64,000 bases of DNA from Ahaetulla prasina. Its lineage: Eukaryota; Chordata; Lepidosauria; Squamata; Colubridae. The stretch covers positions 181,673,459-181,737,458 of the forward strand of contig NC_080539.1 in the NCBI RefSeq assembly GCF_028640845.1, in the 5' to 3' direction. The number at the start of each line of letters is the position of its first letter. Position 1 is the stretch's first letter. This document shows positions 60,401 through 64,000 of this stretch, one piece after another. A model generated the notes under the pieces. That model saw nothing but the letters and a program-made list of their open reading frames with translations. It was not told where the DNA came from and ran no database searches. The position numbers were made by a program, and so were the translations under genes.

Positions 60401-62087
60401 GCAAATACATGCATTTTTCAATCAGTGCTTGTTGTACCTCTGTTCCAGCAGCTGCATTGGTTGCCAATTGCTTCCGGGTTGAATTCAAGGTGAATTCAAG
60501 AAGTGGTAATAAATTCATGGCATGAGGCTGGGTTATTTGAGGGACCATCCCTCACTGGTTACATCTACTCATCCCATCAAGATTGACATGTTATAGGTCT
60601 CGTCCAAGACCCAAGAAGAGAGACTTTTCTATCACTGTTCCTATCTTTTGGAACATCATTCCCCCACACTGACCCAAAAGATTAGATTGGCTGCAAATTC
60701 TGCTTGTGCCCTCTTTTCTTGGTCTTCCTGTGATTTTGCAAGCACGCACACACGCATGCGCACATATTTTCACCCTGCACCGTGGTCTCCCTGCAATTGC
60801 ACAAATGCATTCACCCAGCACCTTTTCCATGGCCTCCCTGCAATCACAAGCACTCTAGGTCCTCTTTCAACAGCTGCCCTACAATTGCACCCACGCACAC
60901 ACACACATCAGCTCCCAGGACCTCTCTACCCCCCACATTCCTTACCTGGGACTCCCTCCACTCCCCACTTAATGACTCACACATCTTGGGTTTCAACAAC
61001 TGCCTGAATTTCTATTGCTAAGGAGTGTGGTCATGTGACATTGCACTTTATTGGCCCCCTTACTTAGTGATGGCAGTCCTGGTCCCAATTGCAATTGTAA
61101 CTTGAGGACTACCTTTATCTCCATTTAACATGTTACACTGTATGTTTACCACAACAAGCATTGGTGCTTTTGAGCTGCCCTGTATCCTATATTTGCATCC
61201 TCCAGTGTAATGCCCAATGAACCCAATGACATTTTCCTTGATGACTTTGGGATGCTCTTCCGAATTTGCTTGAGACTGACCATGCTTTATTGCCATCCTT
61301 TTGTGAATGGGCAAGCTCTCATACCAATGTGCTTTAACATTGCAAATGTTGATTTGCCCATCAAAGTTGACATCTCACATCTACCTATTAATAAAACCAG
61401 GGCCTCTGGTGGCTCAGACTGCTAAGACAGTCTGTTATTAACACAGCTGCTTGCAATTACTGCAGGTTCAAGTCCCACCAGGCCCAAGGTTGACTCAGCC
61501 TTCCATCCTTTATAAGGTAGGTAAAATGAGGACCCAGATTGTTGGGGGGGGCAATAAGTTGACTTTGTATATAATATACAAATGGATGAAGACTATTGCT
61601 TAACATAGTGTAAGCCGCCCTCAGTCTTCGGAGAAGGGCAGGATATAAATGCAAATTAAAAAAAAAACATCTGCAAGAAAACAAGCAAGCTCAGAGAGCA
61701 CCAAGAACCCCTCATTTTAAGCCTGAGCTACAAATATTCTCCTCTATCAGTATATAACATTGTGCTTAACAATTGCACCTTATTTGCTTCACAACTGCAG
61801 TTTGAACTGATGTCATAAGTCAGGCATGGTCAAGTGACATTATACTATATTTTATGATCACACTGGACAATGGAGTTGTCAGGCCCATCCAGTTGCAATT
61901 GGCAAGCAGGGCAGAAATAAGATCATTTACCAAAGCAGAGCGATTGTACAAATTGATGTATATCAGAAGATGAAGCTACTATTTGTAAGTAAAAGACATT
62001 AAAAGATATCCACCTACCCTGACGCTTTTGTCTGTGTAACTCTAGTTGTGTGGTGTTCTCCTCTATTTCCCCCCACTTGCTGTGAAT
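33363..62087 (-). CDS. ADGRF5: Adhesion G protein-coupled receptor F5 (GPR116), 19 exons, first exon(s) off the right edge
   Basis: Long spliced gene on the minus strand. In mammals this receptor controls lung surfactant and is found on alveolar type II and endothelial cells; it signals through Gq after exposure of a tethered agonist. Domains in order of translation: furin-type RQKR (62018-62087), SEA-like and cysteine-rich modules (60209-57030), SEA domain (55666-52064), three Ig-like modules (49947-43184), linker with cysteines (42335-40772), GAIN with GPS and seven helices (38330-35879), end of helix 7 and tail (34981, 34806, 33442). Introns have GT/AG borders and all junctions from 62018 to 34747 join in frame. 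Family match to ADGRF5 rather than ADGRF1 rests on the Ig modules and on closely similar stretches such as KSIGVLTPLLGLTWGFGL and SRWSSQHSK. Intact as far as visible. Confidence 0.95.
33770..33860 (+). repeat. Degraded copy of the hammerhead-like repeat
   Basis: gcattgaagaagttatctag, ttgggtagcaaaacatctac, then caaccaagttcagagagcac: same order as the copy at 54520, with changes in stem II and the GAAA box. Confidence 0.5.
34173..34247. repeat. 25-bp tandem repeat, three copies
   Basis: Unit tttggggattgagatgatga plus an A run, starting at 34173, 34198 and 34223. In the region between ADGRF5 tail exons. Confidence 0.9.
34747..34806 (-). CDS. ADGRF5: ADGRF5 exon: start of cytoplasmic tail
   Basis: 60-bp exon reading VREAIRNKYSWSRWSSQHSK; the human tail has VQEALL and SRWSSQHSK. 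Acceptor acacacag, donor gtaata. Confidence 0.92.
34940..34981 (-). CDS. ADGRF5: ADGRF5 exon: end of helix 7
   Basis: 42-bp exon reading GLFILLGGTLWDRK, human GLFILLFGCLWD. Acceptor tttttcag, donor gtaaga, phase 0 at both ends. Confidence 0.92.
35879..37234 (-). CDS. ADGRF5: ADGRF5 exon: GAIN-B, GPS and seven transmembrane helices
   Basis: 1356-bp exon. GAIN-B, then the GPS with CVFWNFSL, a Trp-Asp segment, and CSCNHTTSFAMLMSP. Cleavage would lie before TSFAMLM, which is the tethered agonist. Transmembrane helices follow, starting YVGLSLSIVSLIICLGIELL and ending in FGLATVVPG and FTIFNAFQ. RHVCILNIAVSLL (helix 2), FFWMLALGLMLFYHLVFLL (helix 3) and SIGVLTPLLGLTWGFGL (helix 6) match the family closely. 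The - strand acceptor has an unusually long T run at 37239-37258. Donor gtaagt. Confidence 0.97.
38151..38330 (-). CDS. ADGRF5: ADGRF5 exon: GAIN domain, first part
   Basis: Reads LPTFLKKLKETTKKTQEEIN and LKAVLETLTLVSAIPVEANE; human counterpart LPTYLKDLSISIDKAEHEI and ILDLLSTVPTQVNSE. Helical GAIN-A. Acceptor attctag, donor gtaagt. Confidence 0.92.
38717..39180 (+). mobile_element. Possible LTR-like segment in ADGRF5 intron
   Basis: TATA-like gtataaaag near 38978 followed about 130 bp later by aataaacctctgaatcc (39110) and a GT-rich stretch. This is the U3-R-U5 order of a retroviral-type LTR. I could not fix its ends or a target duplication, so the borders are approximate and the call is weak. 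Confidence 0.35.
39862..40126 (-). mobile_element. Retroposed fragment with 16-bp target duplication
   Basis: A poly(T) start at 39862 (poly(A) tail on the minus strand) and a C/T-rich body. Flanked by agtggtgatatttctt at 39846-39861 and 40127-40142. Long duplication and poly(A) tail are signs of L1-type retroposition; the body could be an L1 3' UTR. Confidence 0.7.
40772..40971 (-). CDS. ADGRF5: ADGRF5 exon: hormone-receptor-like cysteine region
   Basis: Reads VVCNSSDIGVGANEAQIIKP, then NITYRCDHTKWTVYRNNC and PINELLNSAE; matches human TCQDPVIGVGEPG, GTITYKC, KRNDC and APINSLL. Acceptor ccccacag, donor gtaatc. Confidence 0.95.
41036..41640 (-). mobile_element. CR1 LINE 3' part
   Basis: Minus-strand frame 41148-41480 reads RRATKMIRGLQAKTYEERLQ, LGMSSLMKRRTRGDMIAVFQ and TINQWNNLPAEVVECSNTAI, the CR1 ORF2 C-terminus. 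The 3' UTR has the reverse of ggaggtcttctagtccaacc and ends at a GTT run (41036-41050). 5' truncated, in an ADGRF5 intron. Confidence 0.93.
42174..42335 (-). CDS. ADGRF5: ADGRF5 exon: extracellular region before GAIN
   Basis: Starts with a run of arginines (ERRRRNNLSCYYS) and ends VHCMFMNQINQNVTSPAMVL then HFVP; human counterpart VCCHFTNAANNSVWSPSMKL and NLVPG. Acceptor cctttacag, donor gtaaga. Confidence 0.9.
42600..42830. repeat. Two inverted copies of the hammerhead-like repeat
   Basis: Left half reads on the minus strand and right half on the plus strand (cttgcagacatttcattacc against gatatgaaacatctgcaag). Outer flanks tgctctctgagcttggttgt and aacaaccaagctcagagacc are inverted copies, so RNA from either strand could fold into a long hairpin. 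Confidence 0.7.
42673..42704 (-). ncRNA. Hammerhead-ribozyme-like core
   Basis: Minus strand: CTGATAA, T, GTTACC, loop, GGTAAT, GAAAT, GTC. CUGAUGA has one change (G to A) and GAAAC ends in T. Stem II of six pairs is intact. Confidence 0.45.
42940..43062. mobile_element. Old palindromic MITE (family of 1424-1552)
   Basis: cagaatttctcacccttgct ... gcaaaggttgagaagcactg with aaactcccggaatttcttgg in the centre. No clear target duplication remains. Confidence 0.65.
43184..43408 (-). CDS. ADGRF5: ADGRF5 exon: end of Ig 3 and following cysteine-containing region
   Basis: Starts GIYTCNFSQSFLSSFGKLTV (closing Ig strand with Cys) and continues IETVISCPATRSLECCTRRM. Matches human GTYHCIFRY and HHIKCC. 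Acceptor tttttctag, donor gtaagt. Confidence 0.94.
43508..43642. mobile_element. Palindromic hAT MITE
   Basis: caggagtctccaacctcatc ... gaggttggagagccctg, arms almost fully complementary around ccagccagcaaagctggctg. Perfect 8-bp duplication ctctaaaa (43500-43507, 43643-43650). Confidence 0.9.
43764..43982 (-). CDS. ADGRF5: ADGRF5 exon: Ig-like module 3
   Basis: Reads KITLSSSKDIVSEGDAFFL with KCQSDVRNYDTVIWKI and GATSVLTVPRANQDWTG. Human counterpart ISVSEGQNFSIKC and AESVLTVKTSTREWNG. Acceptor tttcaccag, donor gtgagt. Confidence 0.94.
44294..44712. mobile_element. GC-rich element with short inverted ends
   Basis: agtgaccaga near 44295 and tctggtcact at 44702-44711 are inverted copies; aaagcgggac motifs lie inside both ends. 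The centre is very GC- and CpG-rich (44350-44600). No clear target duplication; probably a DNA transposon relic. Confidence 0.6.
44915..45452. mobile_element. hAT element (cagtggtggg family) carrying a nested MITE
   Basis: Starts cagtggtgggattcaaataa and ends ttgaatcccaccactg; perfect duplication gatacaac (44907-44914, 45453-45460). Same family as 10531-10667. A second MITE sits inside at 45109-45214. Confidence 0.9.
45109..45214. mobile_element. Palindromic hAT MITE nested in a hAT element
   Basis: caggggtctccaactttggc ... ccaaggttggagacccctg with perfect 8-bp duplication gtctagta (45101-45108, 45215-45222). 106 bp. Confidence 0.9.
45892..46056 (-). CDS. ADGRF5: ADGRF5 exon: Ig-like module 2, second part
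   Basis: Reads NNCTIYLLQASESQCPVDKS and DYTCELNTTYGARANKIVKV, matching human TQCPSGSSGTT and YTCEFISAYGARG. Acceptor ctttgcag, donor gtaagt. Confidence 0.94.
46057..47147 (-). other. ADGRF5 intron
   Basis: Contains the partial transposon at 46690-46808 and no other feature I can support. Confidence 0.55.
46690..46808. repeat. Partial element of the caggggtgtcaaac family
   Basis: Shares accatgg, tttccagggtgg, ggccagatctaagcaccc and gagtttgacgcccct with the right end of the element at 58354-58673. The left end is missing. Confidence 0.65.
47148..47366 (-). CDS. ADGRF5: ADGRF5 exon: end of Ig 1 and Ig-like module 2, first part
   Basis: Reads DNFSCNFREDSTKL, then VSSENVSIVCDGTDRRELSC and YWRPNGAINISG; human counterpart VMCDNNPVSLNCC and KINIPG. 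Acceptor tttttgaag, donor gtatgt. Confidence 0.93.
47367..49429 (-). other. ADGRF5 intron
   Basis: About 2 kb without recognised repeats or exons. The frames seen in it lack family features. Confidence 0.55.
49430..49620 (-). repeat. Copy of the hammerhead-like repeat
   Basis: Minus strand around 49534-49564: CTGGTGA, TATTTCC, loop, GGGAAC, AAAAT, GTC. Same family as 42673, with a mutated GAAA box. The flank cttgcttgcagacattttgt is shared. Confidence 0.55.
49714..49947 (-). CDS. ADGRF5: ADGRF5 exon: Ig-like module 1
   Basis: Reads NVNVSVSPEHVFEGDTVKIT with C, RRVSWSYN, and IATLTITDIKLNEAG; with the next exon it closes as EAGDNFSC, the Ig D-x-G-x-Y-x-C motif with changes at two places. Acceptor ttccactag, donor gtaatt. 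Confidence 0.93.
50100..50158 (-). repeat. Inverted end fragment of Penelope-like element
   Basis: aaaacccgaacaaccaaaga to ctcagaaaaca is the reverse complement, with few changes, of 50381-50437. The two are separated by GATA and CA repeats. Confidence 0.8.
50164..50250. repeat. (GATA)n and (CA)n microsatellites
   Basis: GATA units at about 50164-50209, then CA at 50210-50250. GATA repeats are the Bkm-type repeat first found in snakes. Confidence 0.95.
50381..51410 (+). mobile_element. Penelope-like retroelement fragment with GIY-YIG endonuclease
   Basis: Plus-strand frame 50400-50735 reads CTACPTTYIGQTNRRISARI and EEHKNSVKKEEPTSSLVQHF, ATGHDIDFKKTRTIAKTEHF: the GIY-YIG nuclease that ends Penelope-like proteins (YIGQT, R, EH, H). 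The frame runs on in a shifted phase to about 51114 with low-complexity sequence. Ends are inverted repeats: 50414-50480 against 51342-51405 (both contain tggcgacgtttcgac or its complement). The reverse transcriptase is missing. A SINE tail (51105-51160) lies inside. Confidence 0.85.
51412..51512. repeat. (AT)n, (AC)n microsatellite
   Basis: AT from about 51412 to 51480, then AC to about 51497 and a short AT run. It starts directly at the end of the Penelope-like element. Confidence 0.95.
52064..52200 (-). CDS. ADGRF5: ADGRF5 exon: SEA domain end with autoproteolysis site
   Basis: Joined to the previous exon it gives GFRPGSVMVSYEI. G|S followed by hydrophobic residues is the SEA self-cleavage motif, and FRPGSVMV is close to the MUC1-type consensus. 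Acceptor tttttacatag, donor gtaatg. Confidence 0.93.
52265..52497 (+). mobile_element. Sauria-like SINE
   Basis: gaccacatgaccatgaaagc, ggaatcagagatgagcactt, ccctagggtcgggcatgact, ggggaaacttttacctttac follow the body and 3' end known for the squamate Sauria SINE. Somewhat diverged; in an ADGRF5 intron. Confidence 0.75.
52500..53761 (-). other. ADGRF5 intron
   Basis: A short (TTTG)n run at about 52745-52765; otherwise nothing recognised. Confidence 0.55.
53762..53820 (-). CDS. ADGRF5: ADGRF5 exon: SEA domain, middle
   Basis: 59-bp exon reading FTEGYSTLPGFINATVTGF plus two bases of the next codon. Acceptor ctttctttcag, donor gtatga. Human counterpart FRKGYGILPGFKGVTVTGF. Confidence 0.93.
54510..54640 (+). 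repeat. Copy of the hammerhead-like repeat
   Basis: Contains the core at 54520-54551 followed by atctgcaagaaaataaccaa, aaagagcatcaaggacccct and tgagctacaaatattttcct, the same downstream order as at 61669-61740. Confidence 0.65.
54520..54551 (+). ncRNA. Hammerhead-ribozyme-like core
   Basis: CTGATGC, T, ATTACC, loop tagttt, GGGTAAT, GAAAC. Stem II has six pairs. The first box differs from CUGAUGA at its last base, which is expected to disable cleavage. Confidence 0.45.
54930..55060. repeat. Dispersed repeat related to 9096-9298
   Basis: gatgcttcttggatgagaag, cgaaacattttcaagg, cagttgccttttgaaaagca, gacaactatgactctccata. Same family as at 2612 and 9096. Confidence 0.65.
55548..55666 (-). CDS. 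ADGRF5: ADGRF5 exon: SEA domain, first part
   Basis: Reads DIPSVLITKMSVRLDIPF and SELFKQYKHDLEKA, matching the start of the human SEA domain (MRVRLNVGFQEDL, YKTDLETAF). Acceptor ttaccacag, donor gtaagt. Confidence 0.93.
56274..56445 (+). mobile_element. 5'-truncated tRNA-type SINE
   Basis: Matches the SINE at 61399-61668 from ccttccatcctttataaggt to the tail gccctgagtcttcggagaag and atataaatgcaaat. The tRNA head is missing. Confidence 0.8.
57030..57209 (-). CDS. ADGRF5: ADGRF5 exon: cysteine-rich (EGF-like) module
   Basis: Reads CNSAGTSHSYCFCEPDYRW, CKTYPVCHNTTT and CNCIAQLPPQGTFCQL: eight or more cysteines in the spacing of the human exon (CSCETGYGW, CSCLKELPPNGPFC). Acceptor cacattag, donor gtaaga. 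Confidence 0.95.
57355..57435. repeat. Half of a palindromic MITE
   Basis: cagcgtttctcaactttgac and cttcagctcccagaattccc match one arm of the family at 1424-1552. Confidence 0.6.
57975..58215 (-). mobile_element. CR1 LINE fragment
   Basis: ggaggtcttctagtccaacc, then ttttagcctccagtcccata, atcatggcgaccaaaactgg, attccaagtgtgatcttatc align with the CR1 at 41036-41640, with an internal deletion. Confidence 0.85.
58354..58673. mobile_element. hAT element (caggggtgtcaaac family)
   Basis: Starts taggggtgtcaaacttg and ends ttgaatttgactcccctg; flanks atttacac and atctacac (58346-58353, 58674-58681) differ at one base. Complete copy of the family seen at 20692 and 46690. Confidence 0.8.
58682..59840 (-). 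other. ADGRF5 intron
   Basis: No exon and no repeat that I can name in this stretch. Confidence 0.55.
59841..59892. repeat. (CA)n(TG)n perfect inverted microsatellite
   Basis: About 12 CA units run straight into about 12 TG units around acgt, making a hairpin of roughly 24 pairs. Confidence 0.93.
60054..60209 (-). CDS. ADGRF5: ADGRF5 exon: first N-terminal module
   Basis: Reads MSPEYTIAVEINFVDTSL and then LRKFFKNLSLPVSANVP, ending SISQINITT; aligns with human EEYTVNIEISFENASF and LSFPIHG. Acceptor cttgttag, donor gtaagt. Two N-glycosylation sequons. Confidence 0.93.
60385..60670 (+). mobile_element. Old L2 LINE fragment
   Basis: gcattggttgccaattgctt, ccgggttgaattcaaggtga correspond to the HWLP..FRV.FKV part of the L2 at 25265-25320; gggaccatccctcactggtt and gaagagagacttttctatca also match. 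No open frame. Confidence 0.7.
61399..61668 (+). mobile_element. Full-length tRNA-derived SINE
   Basis: The head has A-box-like tggctcagactgctaagac (61410) and B box ggttcaagtcc (61465-61475), closed by aggcctctggtgg / ccaccaggccc. The body follows and the 3' end gtaagccgccctcagtcttc, ggatataaatgc, poly(A). Not a working tRNA gene: the cloverleaf is only partly kept. Confidence 0.85.
61669..61740 (+). repeat. Tail of the hammerhead-like repeat
   Basis: acatctgcaagaaaacaagc, aagctcagagagcaccaaga and tgagctacaaatattctcct match the sequence after the core at 54520; the core side is replaced by the SINE. Confidence 0.6.
62018..62087 (-). CDS. ADGRF5: ADGRF5 exon: propeptide end with furin-type site
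   Basis: Minus-strand acceptor tctttcag before 62087, donor gtaggt after 62018. Reads IHSKWGEIEENTTQLELHRQKRQ; RQKR matches the furin-cleaved site of mammalian ADGRF5. The preceding signal-peptide exon was not seen before 64000. Confidence 0.85.
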
Positions 62088-62409
62088 CTGAAAGACAGGA
62101 ATTTTCCTCTATAAGAAAAGAATTATACATTGGGGAAGGGTTTTCAAGAAGAACCATAAATATTCATTCCTGGTGAATAAACCACCAGGAATTTCAACCA
62201 CCTGATGACTCAACTCTCTGGAGATAACATTTACATAACAGTTCACAAATGAAAGTGAATATATGTGTCCCAGGATAAAGTTGCAGGACCCAATCTGGGC
62301 TGGTCCTCAGGACCAAAGGTTCCGTCTTCTGAACCCAGCCTCAGGGAACTTCTCTCTCTCTCTCTCTAGGCTAGAGATGAGTTCCCTGAAGATGGGCACA
62401 AGCATGAGT

Positions 62410-62580
62410 CCAAAACGGTGGTGGGATTCAAATTTTTTAACAACTGGTTCTGTGGGCGTGGCTTATTTTGGGGTGTGGCTTGGTGGTCATATGACTGGGT
62501 GGGCATGGCTAGCTGCTCATGTGACTGGGTGGGCGAGCCTAGCTGCTCATATGACCGGGTGGCCATGGCTATGGGCATAG
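62410..62580. repeat. Partial element of the cagtggtggg family
   Basis: ggtggtgggattcaaatttt and ttaacaactggttctgtggg match the left end of 44915-45452, followed by repeats of tgactgggtgggcatggcta type. No right end was found. Confidence 0.65.
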
Positions 62581-63720
62581 AAACTACTCAGAGGGCTAAA
62601 AAAAGTCATTTCTGACCAGTCCTCGCATTTATGACCACCCTCACATTTATGCCCATTGCAGCATTTTTAACAACCATGTCACTCATTTCACAACTGCTTC
62701 TCTTCACTACAGTTACAAGATAGGATGCAAAATGTAAAATGTGAGGTAGGTGTGAGGATCAGTCAAAAGTGTGAGGACAGGTCAAAAATAACTTTTTCAA
62801 CCCTCTGAGTAGTCCCTATGCACAAAATGCTGCAACAGGCATAAATGATGACCAGTCATAAGTGTGAGGACTAGTCAAAAGTGTGAGAACCTATCAGAAA
62901 TCACTTGTCGTGTCCCACTCCTCCGCTGACAGCTGGGTCAGGGAAATCCGAATCAGGCTTGCCTCTGCAGCTCTGCCCAAAGTCCTAGCAAAGTCCTCAG
63001 AGCAGGCAGGAGACCAGTGACTTCAGCAAGATAAGTTCGACTTTTGCCTGACTCAGAGACTGCCAGAAAGTAGATCCTTTATATAGGCCATGGGGTGTGG
63101 CTCCATGACTCAGCACTCATTAAGGCCTGCCCCTCCCTTCCCTCTGTTGCCTCCGCCTATCCAATCTTCTGATGCGAGGGTCACACCAATCAGCTGTTGG
63201 TAATAAACCCTCCTCAGGCTCACATGCTGTGGAGGAGGGGGAGGGGTCTAGCTGCTCCGTTTGCCTGGGCATGGAGTCAGGGCTGGGGCAGGGAGATTCT
63301 CCTTCTTCTGCAGTTTGTGTGGGCATGGAGCCAGGACTGGGACCGGGAGGCATACATTCCTCAGTGTTCGGGAGCAGGTAAGAAGGCCCCGGCTGCTCTG
63401 AGGGCGGGCAAGACACAACATCACTTTTTTCAGCCATCTGGGTACTCCCTATGCACATAGGGACTACCCAGAGGACTGAAAAAAGTGAATTCTGAAAGGT
63501 TCTCGCACTTTTGATCAGTCCTCACACTTATGACCGGTAATCATTTATCCCTGTTGCAGCACTTTTAATAACCATGTCACTCATGTCACAACTGCGGTGC
63601 TTCATGTGACTGGGTGGGCATGTCCAGGTGGTCATGTGACATAGCTTCTTTGCCCTAATGACTGTTTGCTGCAATGTTCGTAAGTGTGAAAAACAATCGT
63701 AAGTCACTTTTTCAGTGCCA
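62580..63720. repeat. Dispersed repeat pieces flanking the solo LTR
   Basis: tatgcccattgcagcatttt and ataaccatgtcactcatgtc type sequence occurs at 62590-62700 and again at 63540-63600; ggactagtcaaaagtgtgag and its inverted form recur at 62740-62890 and 63480-63530. The LTR at 62906-63420 interrupts it. Confidence 0.65.
62906..63420 (+). mobile_element. Solo LTR of a retrotransposon or endogenous retrovirus
   Basis: 515 bp from tgtcgtgtcccactcctcc to gggcaagacacaaca: TG...CA ends, inverted 9-mers (8 of 9 pairs), and a perfect 5-bp target duplication tcact (62901-62905, 63421-63425). TATA box tttatata at 63078 and AATAAA at 63202 give U3, R and U5 in + orientation. No internal coding part remains. 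Confidence 0.85.
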
Positions 63721-63754
63721 TGCTTGTTAAACCAATTACCAGAACAAATCCATT

Positions 63755-64000
63755 CTCCCTCCCTCTTTCTCTCCATCTTTTTCTGCCCCTTTCTCTCTTT
63801 GTCTCCTTAATCGCTTTCTCCCTCCCTCTTTCTCTCCTTCATCTTTCTCCCCCCTCTTTCTCTCAATCTTTCTCTCCTTAATCTCTCTTTCTCCCTCCTT
63901 CTTTCTCCCCCCTTTCTCTTCTTCATCTTTCTCCCCCTTCTATCCTTCATCTCTCTTTCTTTCCTTCATCTTTCTCTCCATCTTTCTCTCCTTAATCTCT
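63755..64000. repeat. Polypyrimidine tract (TTTCTCTCC type), runs off the edge
   Basis: Nearly pure C/T on the + strand for about 245 bp, made of ctttctctccttcatc-like imperfect units. Continues past the window. Confidence 0.92.

Noticed and set aside
61399..61485. Possible tRNA gene
   Set aside because: A and B boxes are present, but the arms do not make a full cloverleaf and the sequence continues into a SINE body and poly(A) tail.
63120..63458. 112-codon Pro/Ser-rich minus-strand frame
   Set aside because: It lies across the solo LTR, has imperfectly repeated codons and no family match.

Overview
The window reads as vertebrate nuclear DNA, most likely from a squamate reptile and probably a snake. 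It holds two large intron-rich genes that point towards each other, separated by about 24 kb, and it is full of repeats: CR1, L2 and related LINEs, a Sauria-like SINE, tRNA-derived SINEs, Penelope-like retroelements, short hAT transposons, GATA repeats and a LINE ending in ATTCT repeats. No prokaryotic features are present.

Left part, about 1-8.6 kb, + strand: the 3' two thirds of meprin A subunit alpha (MEP1A). Eight exons encode the astacin zinc metalloprotease domain, the MAM domain and the MATH domain, and all splice junctions join in frame. The reading frame then stops a few codons after the MATH domain and is followed by poly(A) signals, so the local gene model is a secreted meprin without the EGF-like and transmembrane parts found in mammals.

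Middle, about 8.6-32.6 kb: repeat-rich DNA. It carries a broken second copy of meprin exons (19.66-20.40 kb), a nearly perfect 2.01-kb tandem duplication (11.49-15.51 kb), four LINE copies, a 96-bp minisatellite and several hAT elements with intact 8-bp target duplications.

Right part, about 32.6-62.1 kb, - strand: adhesion G protein-coupled receptor F5 (ADGRF5, also GPR116). Nineteen exons are placed. They encode a furin-type site, a cysteine-rich module, the SEA domain, three Ig-like modules, the GAIN/GPS region, the seven-helix domain and the cytoplasmic tail. All junctions I could check join in frame. The signal-peptide exon lies beyond the right edge. MEP1A next to ADGRF5 in convergent orientation is the arrangement known from human 6p12, which supports both names.

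The introns of ADGRF5 hold a Penelope-like element with a GIY-YIG endonuclease, nested hAT elements, a solo LTR (62.9-63.4 kb) and several dispersed repeats with hammerhead-ribozyme-like cores. These cores, the truncated meprin with its dead neighbour copy, and the tandem duplication are the points most worth following up.
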